This document shows, in pieces, positions 37,715 through 50,560 of a stretch of 64,000 nt of DNA (positions are counted from its first letter, which is position 1; every line of letters starts with the position of its first letter). Where the stretch lies: assembly GCA_963854835.1 (NCBI GenBank), contig OY978526.1:14339277-14403276 (forward strand), given 5' to 3'. A model generated the notes under the pieces. That model was not told where the DNA came from. It worked only from the letters and a program-made list of their open reading frames with translations, and made no database searches. Position numbers and translations under genes: made by a program. Origin of the DNA: Megamerina dolium. Its lineage: Eukaryota; Arthropoda; Insecta; Diptera; Megamerinidae.

Positions 37715-37910
37715 TTCGTGTTGTAAATAAAGAGACATCGATAAGTAACATCCCTGTGAACTTAAGCCACAGCGTCTATAGTTAAAAGCGCTATGTCTGG
37801 CAACATGTTGCTATTCTGTTATATAGCTATCGCTGCGCGCTAAATCGAATGTGGAATAAAACTGAATAAAACACGTTATACGGCAAATTAATCAAAAATC
37901 GTCCCCTTTT
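37715..37910 (-). repeat. Dispersed repeat family R, copy 1 (reverse)
   Basis: On the minus strand it shares, in order, a TGTTTTATTC start, AGCTATATAACAGAATAGCAAC, GCCAGACATAGCGC, and CAGGGATGTTACTTATCGAT with the copies at 39,160 and 42,880. It is truncated past the GATGTTACTTATCGAT block, where the LINE remnant lies. Confidence 0.65.
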
Positions 37911-38031
37911 GCAAATAGGCAATTTTCTAATATATCAGCAATGCCGCTACAGTACTATCATGATTTGACAACTCTTTGAAATTAAGATAAAGTAAACGTA
38001 TAGCAATTGAACTTTTACGTCCTCAGTAGGT

Positions 38032-38070
38032 ACTTAGGATTACTAAAAAGTTGTTTTAGTAATCCTAAGT
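38032..38070. repeat. Perfect 17 bp inverted repeat with 5-base loop
   Basis: ACTTAGGATTACTAAAA at 38,032-38,048 and its exact complement at 38,054-38,070 are separated by AGTTG. Transcribed RNA from either strand would form a strong short hairpin. Confidence 0.85.
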
Positions 38071-38475
38071 CATCAAAATGAGACGTGTTTACAAAAGAAA
38101 AACTAAAAAAAAAATTAAAGCAGTGGCACTGTGAAGAGTCTTTTTAACTGTATGCCGGTTAGATAGATGTGCCAATGTTGTCGTTTCAATTTTTCAATTC
38201 ACAAGAACATTTTCCCACATACTTTTTGAATTTGGTCTATTTGGAATATGGGTGGGCCTATTTGATACGCGGTAGCTCTAAATTGCCATTTTTACATACT
38301 TTCATTTGGAAGCTCACAACATTTTACCAGTTTATCGTATCCAAAAATGTTACCAATAAAATATTCGCTTAAATAATTCGTCCGTTTGACGTCCGGAGCC
38401 CTATTAGTCAAAGTAGGGTCCCTAATAGTAAAATCTATACAATATTGTATAATTTAATCATTCCCATATGATTTT

Positions 38476-38592
<117 letters not shown>

Positions 38593-39159
38593 TTCTTATT
38601 GCCTCGCATAGGCAAACGATTATGAATTATGTGACAAAAACCGACAAAGTAACCGATTAAGTATATTTTGGAATTTTGAAGTAAAGCATTTTTATGTGCC
38701 TGAGTATAAATTATAAATTATAGGAATCTTTTGATGATATTGACAAATTCGAAATAATTTCATGAACTAGATAGTCTGAATTTATATCTTTAAGGTAAGT
38801 CGTTTTCTTCTATTAAATGCAGTTACTTAAAACATTCATCAGACTTTTTACTCTCACTGTCTTAGCATTGTCTCAAAAGGCTGCTTTTCAGTTCTTTTGT
38901 TCAAAGTTCTTTTTCGTAATTCAACAACAGCTCATATTATATGAAAAATAATGTAAATAACAATAATATTTCATACTGATAAGAACTGGAATTCGAATTA
39001 AAGATGTAGGTATGTAAAAATATGGAGTAAGTGTAAAATGAAGCGTTACTGATTCAGGATGATTCATATTGGAAAAAAAAAAATTAAAAAAATGCATTTT
39101 GTTTACTTATTGAAATAAATACATGATAGGCAAAAAATACAATATATTTTTTCAATCAG

Positions 39160-39575
39160 CCATGTTTTATTCGACCCTCGCACTTAGCTAGTAGCAATAA
39201 CTATATAGCAAAACAACAACAAAGTGCCAGACATAGCGCATAAAATTAGCGTTAAGTATAATTTTGCTACTATTTAGTGCTACTAATTTATTTCAGTTTT
39301 TTTCGGTAGCACAGGGATGTTACTTAACGATATTTTCTATTTAATTGCCAAACATGTTAAAATTAAAGAAAAGGAAGAATTTTCCAACAAAATTGTTTAA
39401 CTATTTCTGCAAAATTTTATCAATTCTATCACATTTATTTATATATAAAATTTATATAGATATAAAATCAAAAATGAAATAAACTCCTGTTTAGAAAACT
39501 TTACATCTATATCATTTTGTGGTCACAAATATAGCATATAACCACTGAAAAAAACTCATTTAAAAATTGCTAGAA
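39160..39575 (+). repeat. Dispersed repeat family R, copy 2
   Basis: It contains CCATGTTTTATTCGA, ATAACTATATAGCAAAACAAC, GTGCCAGACATAGCGC and CAGGGATGTTACTTAACGAT. A stretch beyond matches the 42,880 copy: AAGAAAAGGAAGA, AACAAAATTGTTTAACTATTT, TTTATATATAAAATTTATA and ATCTATATCATTTTGTGG. No coding region and no clear inverted ends. The transposon class is unknown. Confidence 0.65.
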
Positions 39576-40499
39576 AAAAAAAGAATTAATAAAAATATAT
39601 TTATTTTATAGAATTTTACCAATTTAAAGCATTAAATTTCATACGAAATTATTATCGGAAGCATGAAAGTACATAATTTGTACTTTTTCTATTATAGATA
39701 GTTAGTCGTATGATTAAGATTGACATTTTCGTTAGAGTCGTATTAATTTACAGACAGGAAAAAACACAAAACCAAACGGTGGCGTATTATTCTTATTTTT
39801 TTTTTTCATTAACATACAACATAGTATACGAGAGTTTTCTCAATTTGACGACATCTAATACATGCTCATATGCGGGTTTTTCTTTTTATTTTCTAATTAT
39901 GAGTGGGTTTGATTTAATTAAAACTTGTTTGTAATTCAAATAGAGCATATTCTAGGTTTCTTTTCTTGTATTAATTCAAGTCGGCACTTTTTGTTTTGCA
40001 TGTCATCACACACATATACACACGCATAACACACTGATGTTTATAGTATATTTTTGTTTTTTTCTTGTTATTTAATACAAATTGATAAATTTTTTTATAG
40101 TTTTGTTTATTTTAAAAACATATTTTTTTAAATTAGAAATCCAAATAAAATAATCAAGAATAATTGAATTTGCACTTGCACTACGTCATAACCAAATCGT
40201 ACGAGATACATTTACGAATAAATAAAGACGATAACTACAATTCATCTACGATGTCTATCCTCTTACAACAATCACAATAACCGACGACAAATTGCTGTTG
40301 TTGCACAGAGTGTTTGTCACACCAATAATAATGTTCTTTTGAAAATTCACAAAAGATTAACGAATATCATAAACAACGGCAAAAAAAATCAATCATAATA
40401 AAGATGTATTGCCATTTATACAAAGATAATAAATAGAAAAAAAAATAGTCCAAATAAAATAAATATTTGTAAAACAATGTGGCAGAAGACGAAGAAGAC

Positions 40500-41010
40500 G
40501 AAGAATAAACGATAATATTTAAACGATTAAATACGCGGCGTCAAACATTTTCACAGATCCACAAGCTCAAGGAGACTGAAATTGCTCATATGGACAACAA
40601 AAGCCGCAAACTGTAGTCGCACAGCAATACTCCCAATACAAGCACAACTACATATATGTTATATGTGGGTACTATGAGAATACGGTGATGATAATTTCAA
40701 CCACAAAGACCAACCAAGCGACACAACGACACTACACAACGCGCAGTAATACGAAATATGCGCTATGCTGCATAATAGAGCGCAGCAGTGTATATTCAAG
40801 AGATTTTCTTCTATTCGCCGAGTATATGGCACCCGAGCGTACCATATACTATGTTGAACGATGTGTAGAACAACGCAAATTAACCCCCAAAAAAGCAAAG
40901 GAATCATATAAACTGATATACATACATTTATACGTTTCGTATAGATGCACCACTAATACAAGTGCAATTAACAACAACAAAGAACTTTATTATAAATTTC
41001 CATTCGCATA
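40500..41010. other. Less AT-rich patch of unknown role
   Basis: A 108-residue frame runs at 40,685-41,011 on the plus strand, with overlapping frames on the minus strand. None shows a recognisable domain. The patch is richer in GC and CG than its surroundings and could be a 5' untranslated exon or promoter region of a long gene, but nothing decisive is visible. Confidence 0.25.
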
Positions 41011-41321
41011 ATATATTCCCCTGCATACAAAATATGTATGTATAACAACAGATCATACCATATGAATTTTTGATCATTATTTGTATCAAAATATTTTTTT
41101 TTTTTTGGATTCATCATACCTTCTGCTCTTTTCCAAATAAAGAATATTTTTACGATAACATTCCATTTTCTCATACATTTCAAAATGGAGATAATTTAGC
41201 TATGTGGAACATGTTCTTATGGTAAACCACACATAACAATACCACGCACCCAATAGGAAAATATCACGCAAGGCAAGTCAAAGTGGAATTATTATTTTAT
41301 TTAAAGTATATGTAATCTATA

Positions 41322-41349
41322 GTTGTTGTTGTTGTTGTTGTTGTTGTTG
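41322..41349. repeat. (TTG)n microsatellite
   Basis: About nine TTG triplets. The minus-strand frame that reads it as polyglutamine has no other gene-like feature. Confidence 0.9.
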
Positions 41350-42879
41350 AATTGCAACTCCAAATTTCCTGTAAAAGATGTTGAGCATTCTGTAATGCTT
41401 TGTGTAACAAGGGAAACAATCACTATTTCCATCAAAGAATTCTGCAGTGAATATTGACAATATATTTGCTACTGGGACATAGTACAATATCTGCTGGTAT
41501 AAGTTTATTCTACTCATTTGCGTTAATAATGAGTAAGCTACAAACGATTGTCGTTCTCAGGGTGATTCAATTTCTGCGTATGTGTCTGTGCAACATTTCA
41601 TTATATGCATGTTGCTTATCGTTCATATTCAGAGAGGGTAATTTGCACCACTACATATATGTATGTATATAGCACCGTGGAGCAACGATTAAATGTAGAT
41701 GCTCAATTTTCACTTTATTCAATAACGATAATAATCTAACGACTAGTGATGATATAAAATAGAATTTGATAGAATTAAGTAAAAAATGAATATTGAAGCT
41801 GATCAAAATAGCAATTTTGTATAAGAAATATATAAAATTGTAGATATAACATGGTTCTTTTAATCTAAATGTTTAACCAATGTAATAAGACATGCATCCC
41901 CCATAACAAACATTATTGTCTCAAAGTAATTTTTAAGGAGAATGCATCGTATAAAAAAAATTACTTCAATATACAGCTACAAAAAAAACATTCTTATTAA
42001 ATCACAACACATCTGTGTACTTGTCCACTTGACAAAAATAATAAACACTTACAATATAATAGAATAGAAATGCAGCTGGAAGCAAAACCACTTCAGAAAA
42101 ATGTTACAAAAACGAAGCGACTTTAATTATAAAATCAACATTCAACCAAGTTGAACCAAAACACATTTAGGGTCAAAGACATAAATCTTTTCCAAAGTAA
42201 TAGTCATGTATTTCTTTTTCATATACATTTGTATATACAAGCGCATGCGTATCAACAATGTCTTCATATAATCTATAAAGGATACACATGATAGTTGCGT
42301 ATTAAAGACCGGAACAAATAGTATCTACCCTCAACACTTAAGGATGTACGATATTATATACATGCGTACTAAGAGAAAATGTAAAAGATAACAATGCAAC
42401 AACTCAAGTGTCACTGATGAGCAGAATAGACAGACACATATGCGCATGCGATCGTACGCATGACGCATGTTAATATTATTCGATACGATTGAATAGCAGC
42501 ACAATTCAATGAAATTTGAGTAGCTCTAAGATAAGGAGAACTCAATGGGAATTCTGATGGTTTATTTTACGGAAACAATACATCAATAAATATTATATAA
42601 TAAATATGTAAGCAATGTATTTATGATCAATATAATGATTAAGCCTAACTTGTGCACCCTTCACTAATATTGTCATGCATAACTTAAATTCGTTCTATAC
42701 GTTCGGTAATGCATAATTAATTCAACACTTTGAATGCACATAAATTATTTAGATTCCTTTTTTTGGTTGCTTCTATTTAATGTGTATTAAAAATGTTCTT
42801 ATATTTATTTATGAACTATGTAAAAGCCTAACTTCTAATATATACAAAAAAGTATATAAATCAGGTTTCTCATTATTAA

Positions 42880-43335
42880 GCGTATTTTATTCGATACTCT
42901 AGTACTTAGCTAGCGCTAGGTAGGTGCTATTTAAAGAGTATTTCTATACACGTTAGAATACTCGCTAACTTCAGTGCTGCCAATTACTTTCGCTTTAGCG
43001 AGTATTTCTATACACGTTAGAATACTCGCTAACTTCAGTACTGCCAATTATTTACAATTTTTCTTCTATGCAGGGATGTTACTTATCGATATCTATTTAT
43101 TTATAATTACTTAAGAAAAAAAGAAAAAGGAAGATTGTTGCAACAAAATAATTACACTATTTTTGATCAATTTAATCAATTAAATAAACATAAATTTTCC
43201 ATTTAAAATTTATATATAAAATAAAAATCAAATCAACTCTGTTTATAAAACTTAGCAACTTACCATCTATGTCGTTTTATTTCCACAAAAATAGCGAGTT
43301 GTCGCATGAAAAACTGCTAATATTATGCTACTGAT
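42880..43335 (+). repeat. Dispersed repeat family R, copy 3 with internal 64 bp duplication
   Basis: It shares the GTATTTTATTCGA start, GCAGGGATGTTACTTATCGA, AAAGAAAAAGGAAGA, ATTTATATATAAAATAAAA and ATCTATGTCGTTTTATT blocks with the copy at 39,160. Within it, GAGTATTTCTATACACGTTA and the following GAATACTCGCTAACTTCAGT occur twice, at 42,936 and 43,000, as a nearly identical 64 bp tandem duplication. Confidence 0.7.
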
Positions 43336-44130
43336 AGTTTACTCTAGTGGTCAATAACATAAATCTAAACTGAGCTTTAGGAAATAGGTGAATAAGTACT
43401 AACACATCGATTAACATACCAATCAAGGTTCTTTGTAGCTGTTATTAAATAGAATGAATGCATGAAATCGATTTATGGCAGTATTTGCGTGTTATCATTT
43501 AATAAAATTAGCGCCTAAAGCATACTCTCGATGACTACTGTAGCCAATAATAATAATAATAGTATTATGACTTTCAATCAAAGTAATATGTTAACTGATA
43601 ATTAAGTATAGAATTGAAATTAAAAATAATGAAATGAAAAAAGAAAGAAAAAGCGTAAACGAAAGCTATTCTCCTTAAATTGAATTTAAAGAAAAAAATA
43701 TTTGATAAATGTTGGCATATTCTTATATCACAATATAAAAGGGTTCATGTGTTTTGTATATGAATTTCAAAAACTTAATCACATCACAATACAAAACAAA
43801 TGTACATTAAGAAGCCTCACCAAAAAAAGTTGCTATTTGTACCAGTGAGAAACGTCGCGTTTGGTTTCTTTAAGACATCCACTCAAATATTTTGGTTAAT
43901 GGCTTTAATAATCTGTATCTCGCGTTGTACAAGTGCGATCGGGTTACGCTAGATGGCGTTAGAAAGATAGGATTTCGTACTAAATAAACTTTTCAGGCAG
44001 TTTTGTGATTGCTTGACCCGTCTCAACTTATAAATAGAATTTTTTTTTTAAATCTGCCAACTCAAAAAATTAGAATATAAAAATTTTTTTCAAAACGAAA
44101 ATATTTCCTTTTGCACCCCCACACTTATAG

Positions 44131-44645
44131 CCTAGACAGACGGCAGCCTAATTCCAGATTACCGGCGCACTTAATCCGAATAAAATAATAACCTGACAGA
44201 CGGCAGTATTGCGGATTAACTAAACGGCTGATTGCTGTTTTATTAGGTCTGTCCACTTACATTACTATCACTATCAATTTCTATCATCTATGGCTCTCGA
44301 TATGAGAAAATCTACAAGAAGCACGTGAACTGAAAACTATCAGAAACTTGTAAATTGACATTCACCGTTCGTAATTGACAGCTGGATTTATTTGTTCGCC
44401 AACAGTTTTCATGTTGAAAACTGTTAACAATTGTTGAAAGTTTTTTGTTAGCGAACACACCTAATATTTTGTAAAATGGATCGAGAAAAATTCACAATAG
44501 ACAATTTTCAGCAGTGTTGCCATAGCAAATTGTCCTAATCCTCTTTTATTTTGAGAATTAACTCATAGAATTTATAGGGATTAGCTGCAGTTAATGCCCG
44601 AGTTAATTCGAATTAACTCGGTAATCCGGCTGCCGTCTGTCTAGG
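44131..44645. mobile_element. MITE with 18 bp perfect inverted ends
   Basis: CCTAGACAGACGGCAGCC at 44,131-44,148 is exactly complementary to 44,628-44,645. A related, slightly altered end, CCTGACAGACGGCAG, recurs internally at 44,192, so an older copy or subterminal repeat is nested. The interior has a perfect 11 bp hairpin, AACAGTTTTCA-TGT-TGAAAACTGTT, at 44,401-44,425 and no transposase. Flanks allow a TTA duplication if the ends are extended by three bases, which would point to the PIF/Harbinger group; this is tentative. Confidence 0.8.
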
Positions 44646-46760
44646 TTATTACGCATGCTAGTCATAAGTTAGAATAGTGCTTAGGATGGTTGAGTTGATT
44701 ATTTATTTTAAATCTAATTTCTTTTAAATCGTTTCTTATCGAAAACCAACAAAACTACCCGTTTCGATTAGGTTTTTTTGAGACAATTTTTATGTACTTC
44801 AATTTTCTTTGACCTCTATAGCATTCCAATGGTTCTTCACCAAAAATATCATTTAATAAAATGTAATAGTTACTTCAGTAACAAAAAACCAGTCGCACGA
44901 ACATCTTCCCTTTATCGATGACATAATGGTGTCATTTAACAAACTGTCTGATCGCAGACAGACAATTTCAATCATTTCTGAACAAATGAAATGAAGAAAA
45001 TATGAAATGCACATAATAAAAATTTAATTGAACTATGGCATTGATAGAATTGAAATGACAAAATACTATAAAGAAGCATTTATTAAATATAATATAATGG
45101 AAAAAATACAAAAAAGACATTATGACAATTCGAAAAATTCTATAAGCATATTTTTAGGTGCGGTAAAAATGTGAATAGTCAAAGATAAACATTTAATTAG
45201 AATCCAATAACTAAGGTATCTACAATATTTCATGCTACTTATGTAAATCGATTTTTAATATGCGACAATTATGCATGAAAGGCATATCATAAAAAATTAT
45301 GGAAAACATAATAAGAATAATAAAATAAATAATATTTATACATAAAGGTCAATCACAAAGGCTATAAATATTCATAAAAATGTCTTGAATTACATGTGCG
45401 TGCTTTAATTGCATATATAATCAAATAGCGTTAGATGATTTGAGTGATGCGAAGGAAAAATTATTCATTGGTATTGTAATAGCTAGCAAGTATCGTTAAA
45501 AAACATGAAATTTTATTTTTGTTCAGAAAAAAAGAACATGCCAGAATACAAAGATCAAAGTGCTTTGGTCGAAATCGTTCTCGAAACGCACATAAAATAT
45601 ATGCAAAAATATATACATAGAATTGCAATCATTTCAACTTCAGTTATTGTATTCGAAGGTACCAATATGTAAAATATATATCAACATATTTTTATTCATA
45701 TTCATTGAATACACTACCTCCTACTTTGAGGCAAAATGCAAAGTTGGAGAAACACTTCTAGAAATTTGAAAAAAAATAATAAAATCGAGCAATTGCAAGG
45801 GATATAATCCAAAAATAATTTATAAAATAAACAAATAGTTAAATTCAAAATAATAAAAAATTGAAATGATTTCTCCAGAAGGAACATATATATGTACATA
45901 TGCACTATGTACATATAGAAATACTACATCGCCACTGTTTACACAAATGATGAGATCCCCACTACCAATTTTATATTATAGGGCGGTGGCTGTTGCAAAT
46001 GTAGCCGTTGGTCGCTACTAACCAAAATGCCAGCGAACCGGCAAGCATATCTTGTTGGCAATTTGCACTTTGTACTTTGTTTGTGGGAGAGCAATGACAG
46101 TCATAAAAGACAGCAGCATCTTAGCTCAGGCATTACCAAGACCACCACCACACCACCATATACATATGATTATCACACTCCGATTCGCCATATATTTTAT
46201 TAAACTTAAATAGCCTGACAGCTATTGATTGTGAAATGTGTATGCATGTGTACACATAGGATAACGACGAAAGAATTCTTATAAATTGTATTGCTTGTCA
46301 CGTATTGCACGTAATTTCAAAAATGTTATGATGTAGGCGATAATGCAAGATCTACCCTAGAAGGTGATACACTTTAAAGCATATTCATTTTTGTTTTACT
46401 ATTATTTAATACAATTTTAATAAGTATGTAGCAATGTATTTATGTTAAAACGTATTGTGTTTGAAAAGTTCACCTAAAAGTATGCAATTTAAAGTTTCAA
46501 AATAATGTAATTTCATTTCACAGAAATAAGATTATGCCTTGAGCATTTCAAAATTGATTTGTTCTGCGCAACAAATATGACATCAGCCGATGTTTGATTT
46601 CTCTCGATCAGTTGCCATTACAAAATTGTTACATTTTAGAATTTTAGAATTTAAGAATATTTTTATTAGTTAATCGACATTGATCATTAAATATATCGTT
46701 TCGACTCATATACGAATGTCTTTTCATATTAGATATTTTAAATATGGCGTAAACAACACA
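44646..46760. other. AT-rich spacer, nothing recognised
   Basis: Short frames only. No repeat partner or RNA gene was found. A locally GC-richer patch lies at about 45,980-46,180 and has no recognisable coding. Confidence 0.45.
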
Positions 46761-47060
46761 AAATTATTTTCCACCCTATCACATTTTTCGAACGCTTATT
46801 TTCGAGGCACCTTTACGAACCGGTTACGAATTCTGAATAGTTGCTATCACAGAAAATATTCGAAAAGTGATTGAAGTGAGTTGGCTTCACCATATTTTTT
46901 ATTTAAATTATTTTCCGCCTTATCAGAGCTTTCGAACGTTCACTTTTGGAAGCATTTTTATGAACGAGTTACGAATTTCCTGTCATTGAAGCACAAGAGC
47001 AAATTCCTGGAGCGCCGAATTTTAATTTCACTTTTTATACTATTTTCAAAATGTATTAAA
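46761..47060. repeat. Imperfect direct repeat, period about 154 bp
   Basis: AAATTATTTTCCACCCTATC with TTTCGAACGCTTATTTTCGA and ACGAACCGGTTACGAATTC from 46,761 recurs at 46,915 as AAATTATTTTCCGCCTTATC, TTTCGAACGTTCACTTTTGG and ATGAACGAGTTACGAATTTC. Weaker related blocks may continue to about 47,460 (ATTCCACTCTTTTCGGGATAC and TTTCACTCTGTTGGAGATAC). An old, diverged tandem array is likely. Confidence 0.6.
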
Positions 47061-49322
47061 AATACCGGTATTTTCCCATTTCCACTGTTTGATTTTTCAT
47101 AATAAAAATGATTACGAGTAGGGATTCCACTCTTTTCGGGATACAAATTTTATCTGAAATTAAAAATGGAATAAAATATCAACTTCGAAAATTCTTCTGA
47201 ATGACATATCTGAGGTCTATGACATCTATTAGTTCATTCACAGTTTGACGTATGAATTTTTCTATTTCATCGTCTTTTTCCTTTAAATTTTATGTTTCTC
47301 TAATTTAAGAGGAATAAAGTTAAAAATAATTTCCGACTTCCACTTTCATTTTTTTCAAATTTAATACAAACCTTATTCATACTTTTGAAAACAAATGCCG
47401 TTCGTAGAAATTTCACTCTGTTGGAGATACGAATTTAACAAAATGTTACTAATTTGAGAAATATCTAAAATCGAAAACAAGAAAGTGATAGCAATATCGC
47501 CAATTCTTCCAAATTCGTATTTCGAACGGAACGTGGAATCAAAGCGTTAATTTCTAATTATAGGTAACCCATTACCATTTCTGACAATCATGAGATATTG
47601 GTTTAATCAATCAAATTACGAATCGATATTGGTATTTTCTATTTTATACAAAACACAGAATCAATTGTGCATTTGAACAGATGACAAGACATGACGACCA
47701 AACTTCTCACAGCAACATCAAGTGTCTTCAGATGCGGTTTCTTTTGACCTCTTATATAAATATATATTTCAATAAATCACATTCACTAAACTACATGAAT
47801 AATCTTCTCATTCACAGCAGATGTTAACAAATCGTGAAATATAAAATGATTAATTATTACAAAACAAACAGAGACATTATTTTATATTGATGATTGAAAT
47901 ATTATTGTTATGGTGCTTATAATTATGTCATCAAGTGAATCAATAACCAATAATATGGCTCTATATAAACATAGCAAAGAGTAATGCAAAGATATCCTCT
48001 TAAACAAATTTCAGTTGTTTCGCTATCTACTTTCCTAAGCAGAACCCTTTCATTTTAAGAAATTGCCTACTTAAGTAGATGGGGGAAAAGAATATTATTA
48101 CAAGCGATCATGAAATTTCTCACAAACGCACACAAATAGACTAATTATAACAAGGGTTCATAAGTGAAATGAAGAAGAACGCAAGAACAAAACAAAAACT
48201 AATGAAATAATCAGCATCCACAGTAGGAGGTTAATATGACTGTATATTTTCTTGTTTACATAATATTCATACATATGTATAGTATATACTCGTACAATGG
48301 GTACTGGTATATACGATATTTTCAATATCTAAAATAGTCTTATATGAAGTTCAATGCAAATAAGTAGGTACATACATACAATAACAATTTCTTTTAATAG
48401 TCAATTATCTTTGTGTTAATAATAAGAGGATTAATATTACATACATACAAACTCATACATGTATATGGATGTATGGATGTATCTTAAAGACATGTTATCT
48501 ATGACTACTTATATGACAATATATGATATGAAGCTTTAATTTATGCAACTAAATAACTAATATAAAACTAGTATTTATATTATTGTCAGCCTCGTTGCAC
48601 CATGACAACAAGTTTATAAGCTGTTGTGTCACAAAACGCAACTATGAGACAACTCGTCGTACATAAGATATTTTAATAAAAAAAAAAAAAGAGAAACCAG
48701 TAGGGAAAATCAAGTAGTAAAAAAAAGAGTTATGTTTACGCATATTTGAACAATGCAACGTATTTCAATAAATTAACAGTTTATTTTCTCCCCATCCTCA
48801 ACGGATGATATATTTCCAGCAATTAACTGTATATGTAAACATACAAAATAAAATTATAAAAAGTAGTGGCATGCCAACAATAATGATTATTAACATGGAA
48901 ATAGTACTTACAGCTTACAATGTGATAAAAAAAAATCATAGCAATGAACCAGATGAATAAAAACGAATCAAATTATTCCGATTGTATGATATTTTCATTT
49001 TAGATATAATTTCACTCAAATTTTACGATGTTCTTGTGCGAAAGAGTAAAAAACTAATTGTAAATTTTTTACCATTCTACTCATCCGGATGCCATAGCTT
49101 AATGATAAGTGCGTGGACCTATTAAAATCTTCGCTTGCTAGAGTTATATGTAATAAGAGTGAATGAGATGTTCGATCAAGACTCTTTTGGAAGTCATTTT
49201 ATCATGAAATTTCTATTTAGAATCAATTTTTTTAAACAATTTTTTAATTGATTTGAATTGACTTCACTTTGGAATATACTTCTTCAGTCCATTTTTTCAT
49301 TCTTGTTGTTAAGCAACACTGT

Positions 49323-49640
49323 TATCAAAAAATTGTCAAAAATAAACGGTAAAAGTTATTCGAAAAGTAAACTCAGCCAATGAATACTACGTTCTTTGGC
49401 TTCAAAATTGCATATAAATCATACTGATATCACCATCGTTCTGTGGGTTAAAGAGATTTTTCAATATAGGAAGTATTTAGCAATTTTTTTATATCAAAAA
49501 ATTGTCAAAAATAAACAGCAAAAGATATTCGAAAACTAAACTCAGCAGCTGAATACCACATTCTTTGGCTTCAAAATTGCGTATAAATCATATTGGGATC
49601 ATCATCGATCTTTGGGTTAAATACTTTTTCAACATAGGAT
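49323..49640. repeat. Tandem duplication, period about 169 bp
   Basis: TATCAAAAAATTGTCAAAAA followed by TTCTTTGGCTTCAAAATTGC and GTATAAATCATA occurs from 49,323 and again from 49,492, with good conservation across the unit. Noncoding. Confidence 0.8.
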
Positions 49641-50399
49641 GAAAAAAAAAAATCAAATTAAATTAAACATTCTAGATAAAAAAATATCTCACCCATTGAT
49701 TATGTTATTGTTTCATTTGCACCTAAATCTCTCTGAGAGCAACCACATAGATGCATTTAAATATATTAAACATTTTCGAAAATTTAACGTTTCTGCATGT
49801 CACATAGAAAAAAGAAAATAATAATGCATGCATAAAATGTTATATAATTTAAAATGTGTAATTTGAATATTTATACAAGATAAACACATAAATTCAATGG
49901 AAAAACGTCAATAATTATTGTTGCATAATAAAGTGGCAGTATAGAAAAGGCCGATACGAGTATCGCAACGCACATTATTACACGCATAGAGTAGATAACG
50001 AGACACTACCTTATACTACCTTACAGCTAAAAAAATATAATACCATCAATTACCACTTTTCTCTAATCGAAGACACGCCAACAGGTGATTAAACGTGTTT
50101 AACGCATTATTAGCTTGTTCCATCATACAATGCAATGCAACTATGCACATGTGGTGTTGCTTTTGCTAAAGTGAAATCGTAGCGACGACGACGACAAATT
50201 TTCGTATCAATTTATTGGAGAAAATTACATACAGAAAAACAAAATCGAAATTGAAATATATGGCATGGCCTGCCTGCACATGCATGCAAACGTGTGAAGC
50301 TTAAGGTGACTGTATCGAGATCCCGGAATTTAATGTCATATTTTTTGCGCAACATTTTTTCCTCATTTCTACAAAAATTCCATGCGTAATTTTTTTTAA

Positions 50400-50560
50400 G
50401 TGGGATAGTGGACTTTTTTTTTTTTAATTTTTTTTTTATTTTAATTTTTCTTTTTTATTTACTATATTCACTATATTAATTTTTTTTAATTCTTTTTTAT
50501 TTTCAATTTTGTATTTTATTTTATTTTTTTTTTTATTTTATTTATTTAGTTTATTCATTC
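50400..50560. repeat. T-rich low-complexity tract
   Basis: Nearly continuous runs of T broken by ATTTTA and TTTATT. The RNA read from the minus strand would be A-rich. No function is inferred. Confidence 0.8.

Noticed and set aside
40685..41011. 108-codon frame as a possible small gene
   Set aside because: No start context, domain or splice evidence supports it over the overlapping minus-strand frames. Listed only as a patch of unknown role.
43800..44030. GC-richer patch with GCTAGATGGCGTTAGAAAG as a mariner end
   Set aside because: It looks transposon-like, but no inverted partner or transposase fragment was found.
49085..49160. A-box-like TAGCTTAATGATAAG as a tRNA gene
   Set aside because: No matching B-box and no cloverleaf could be drawn.
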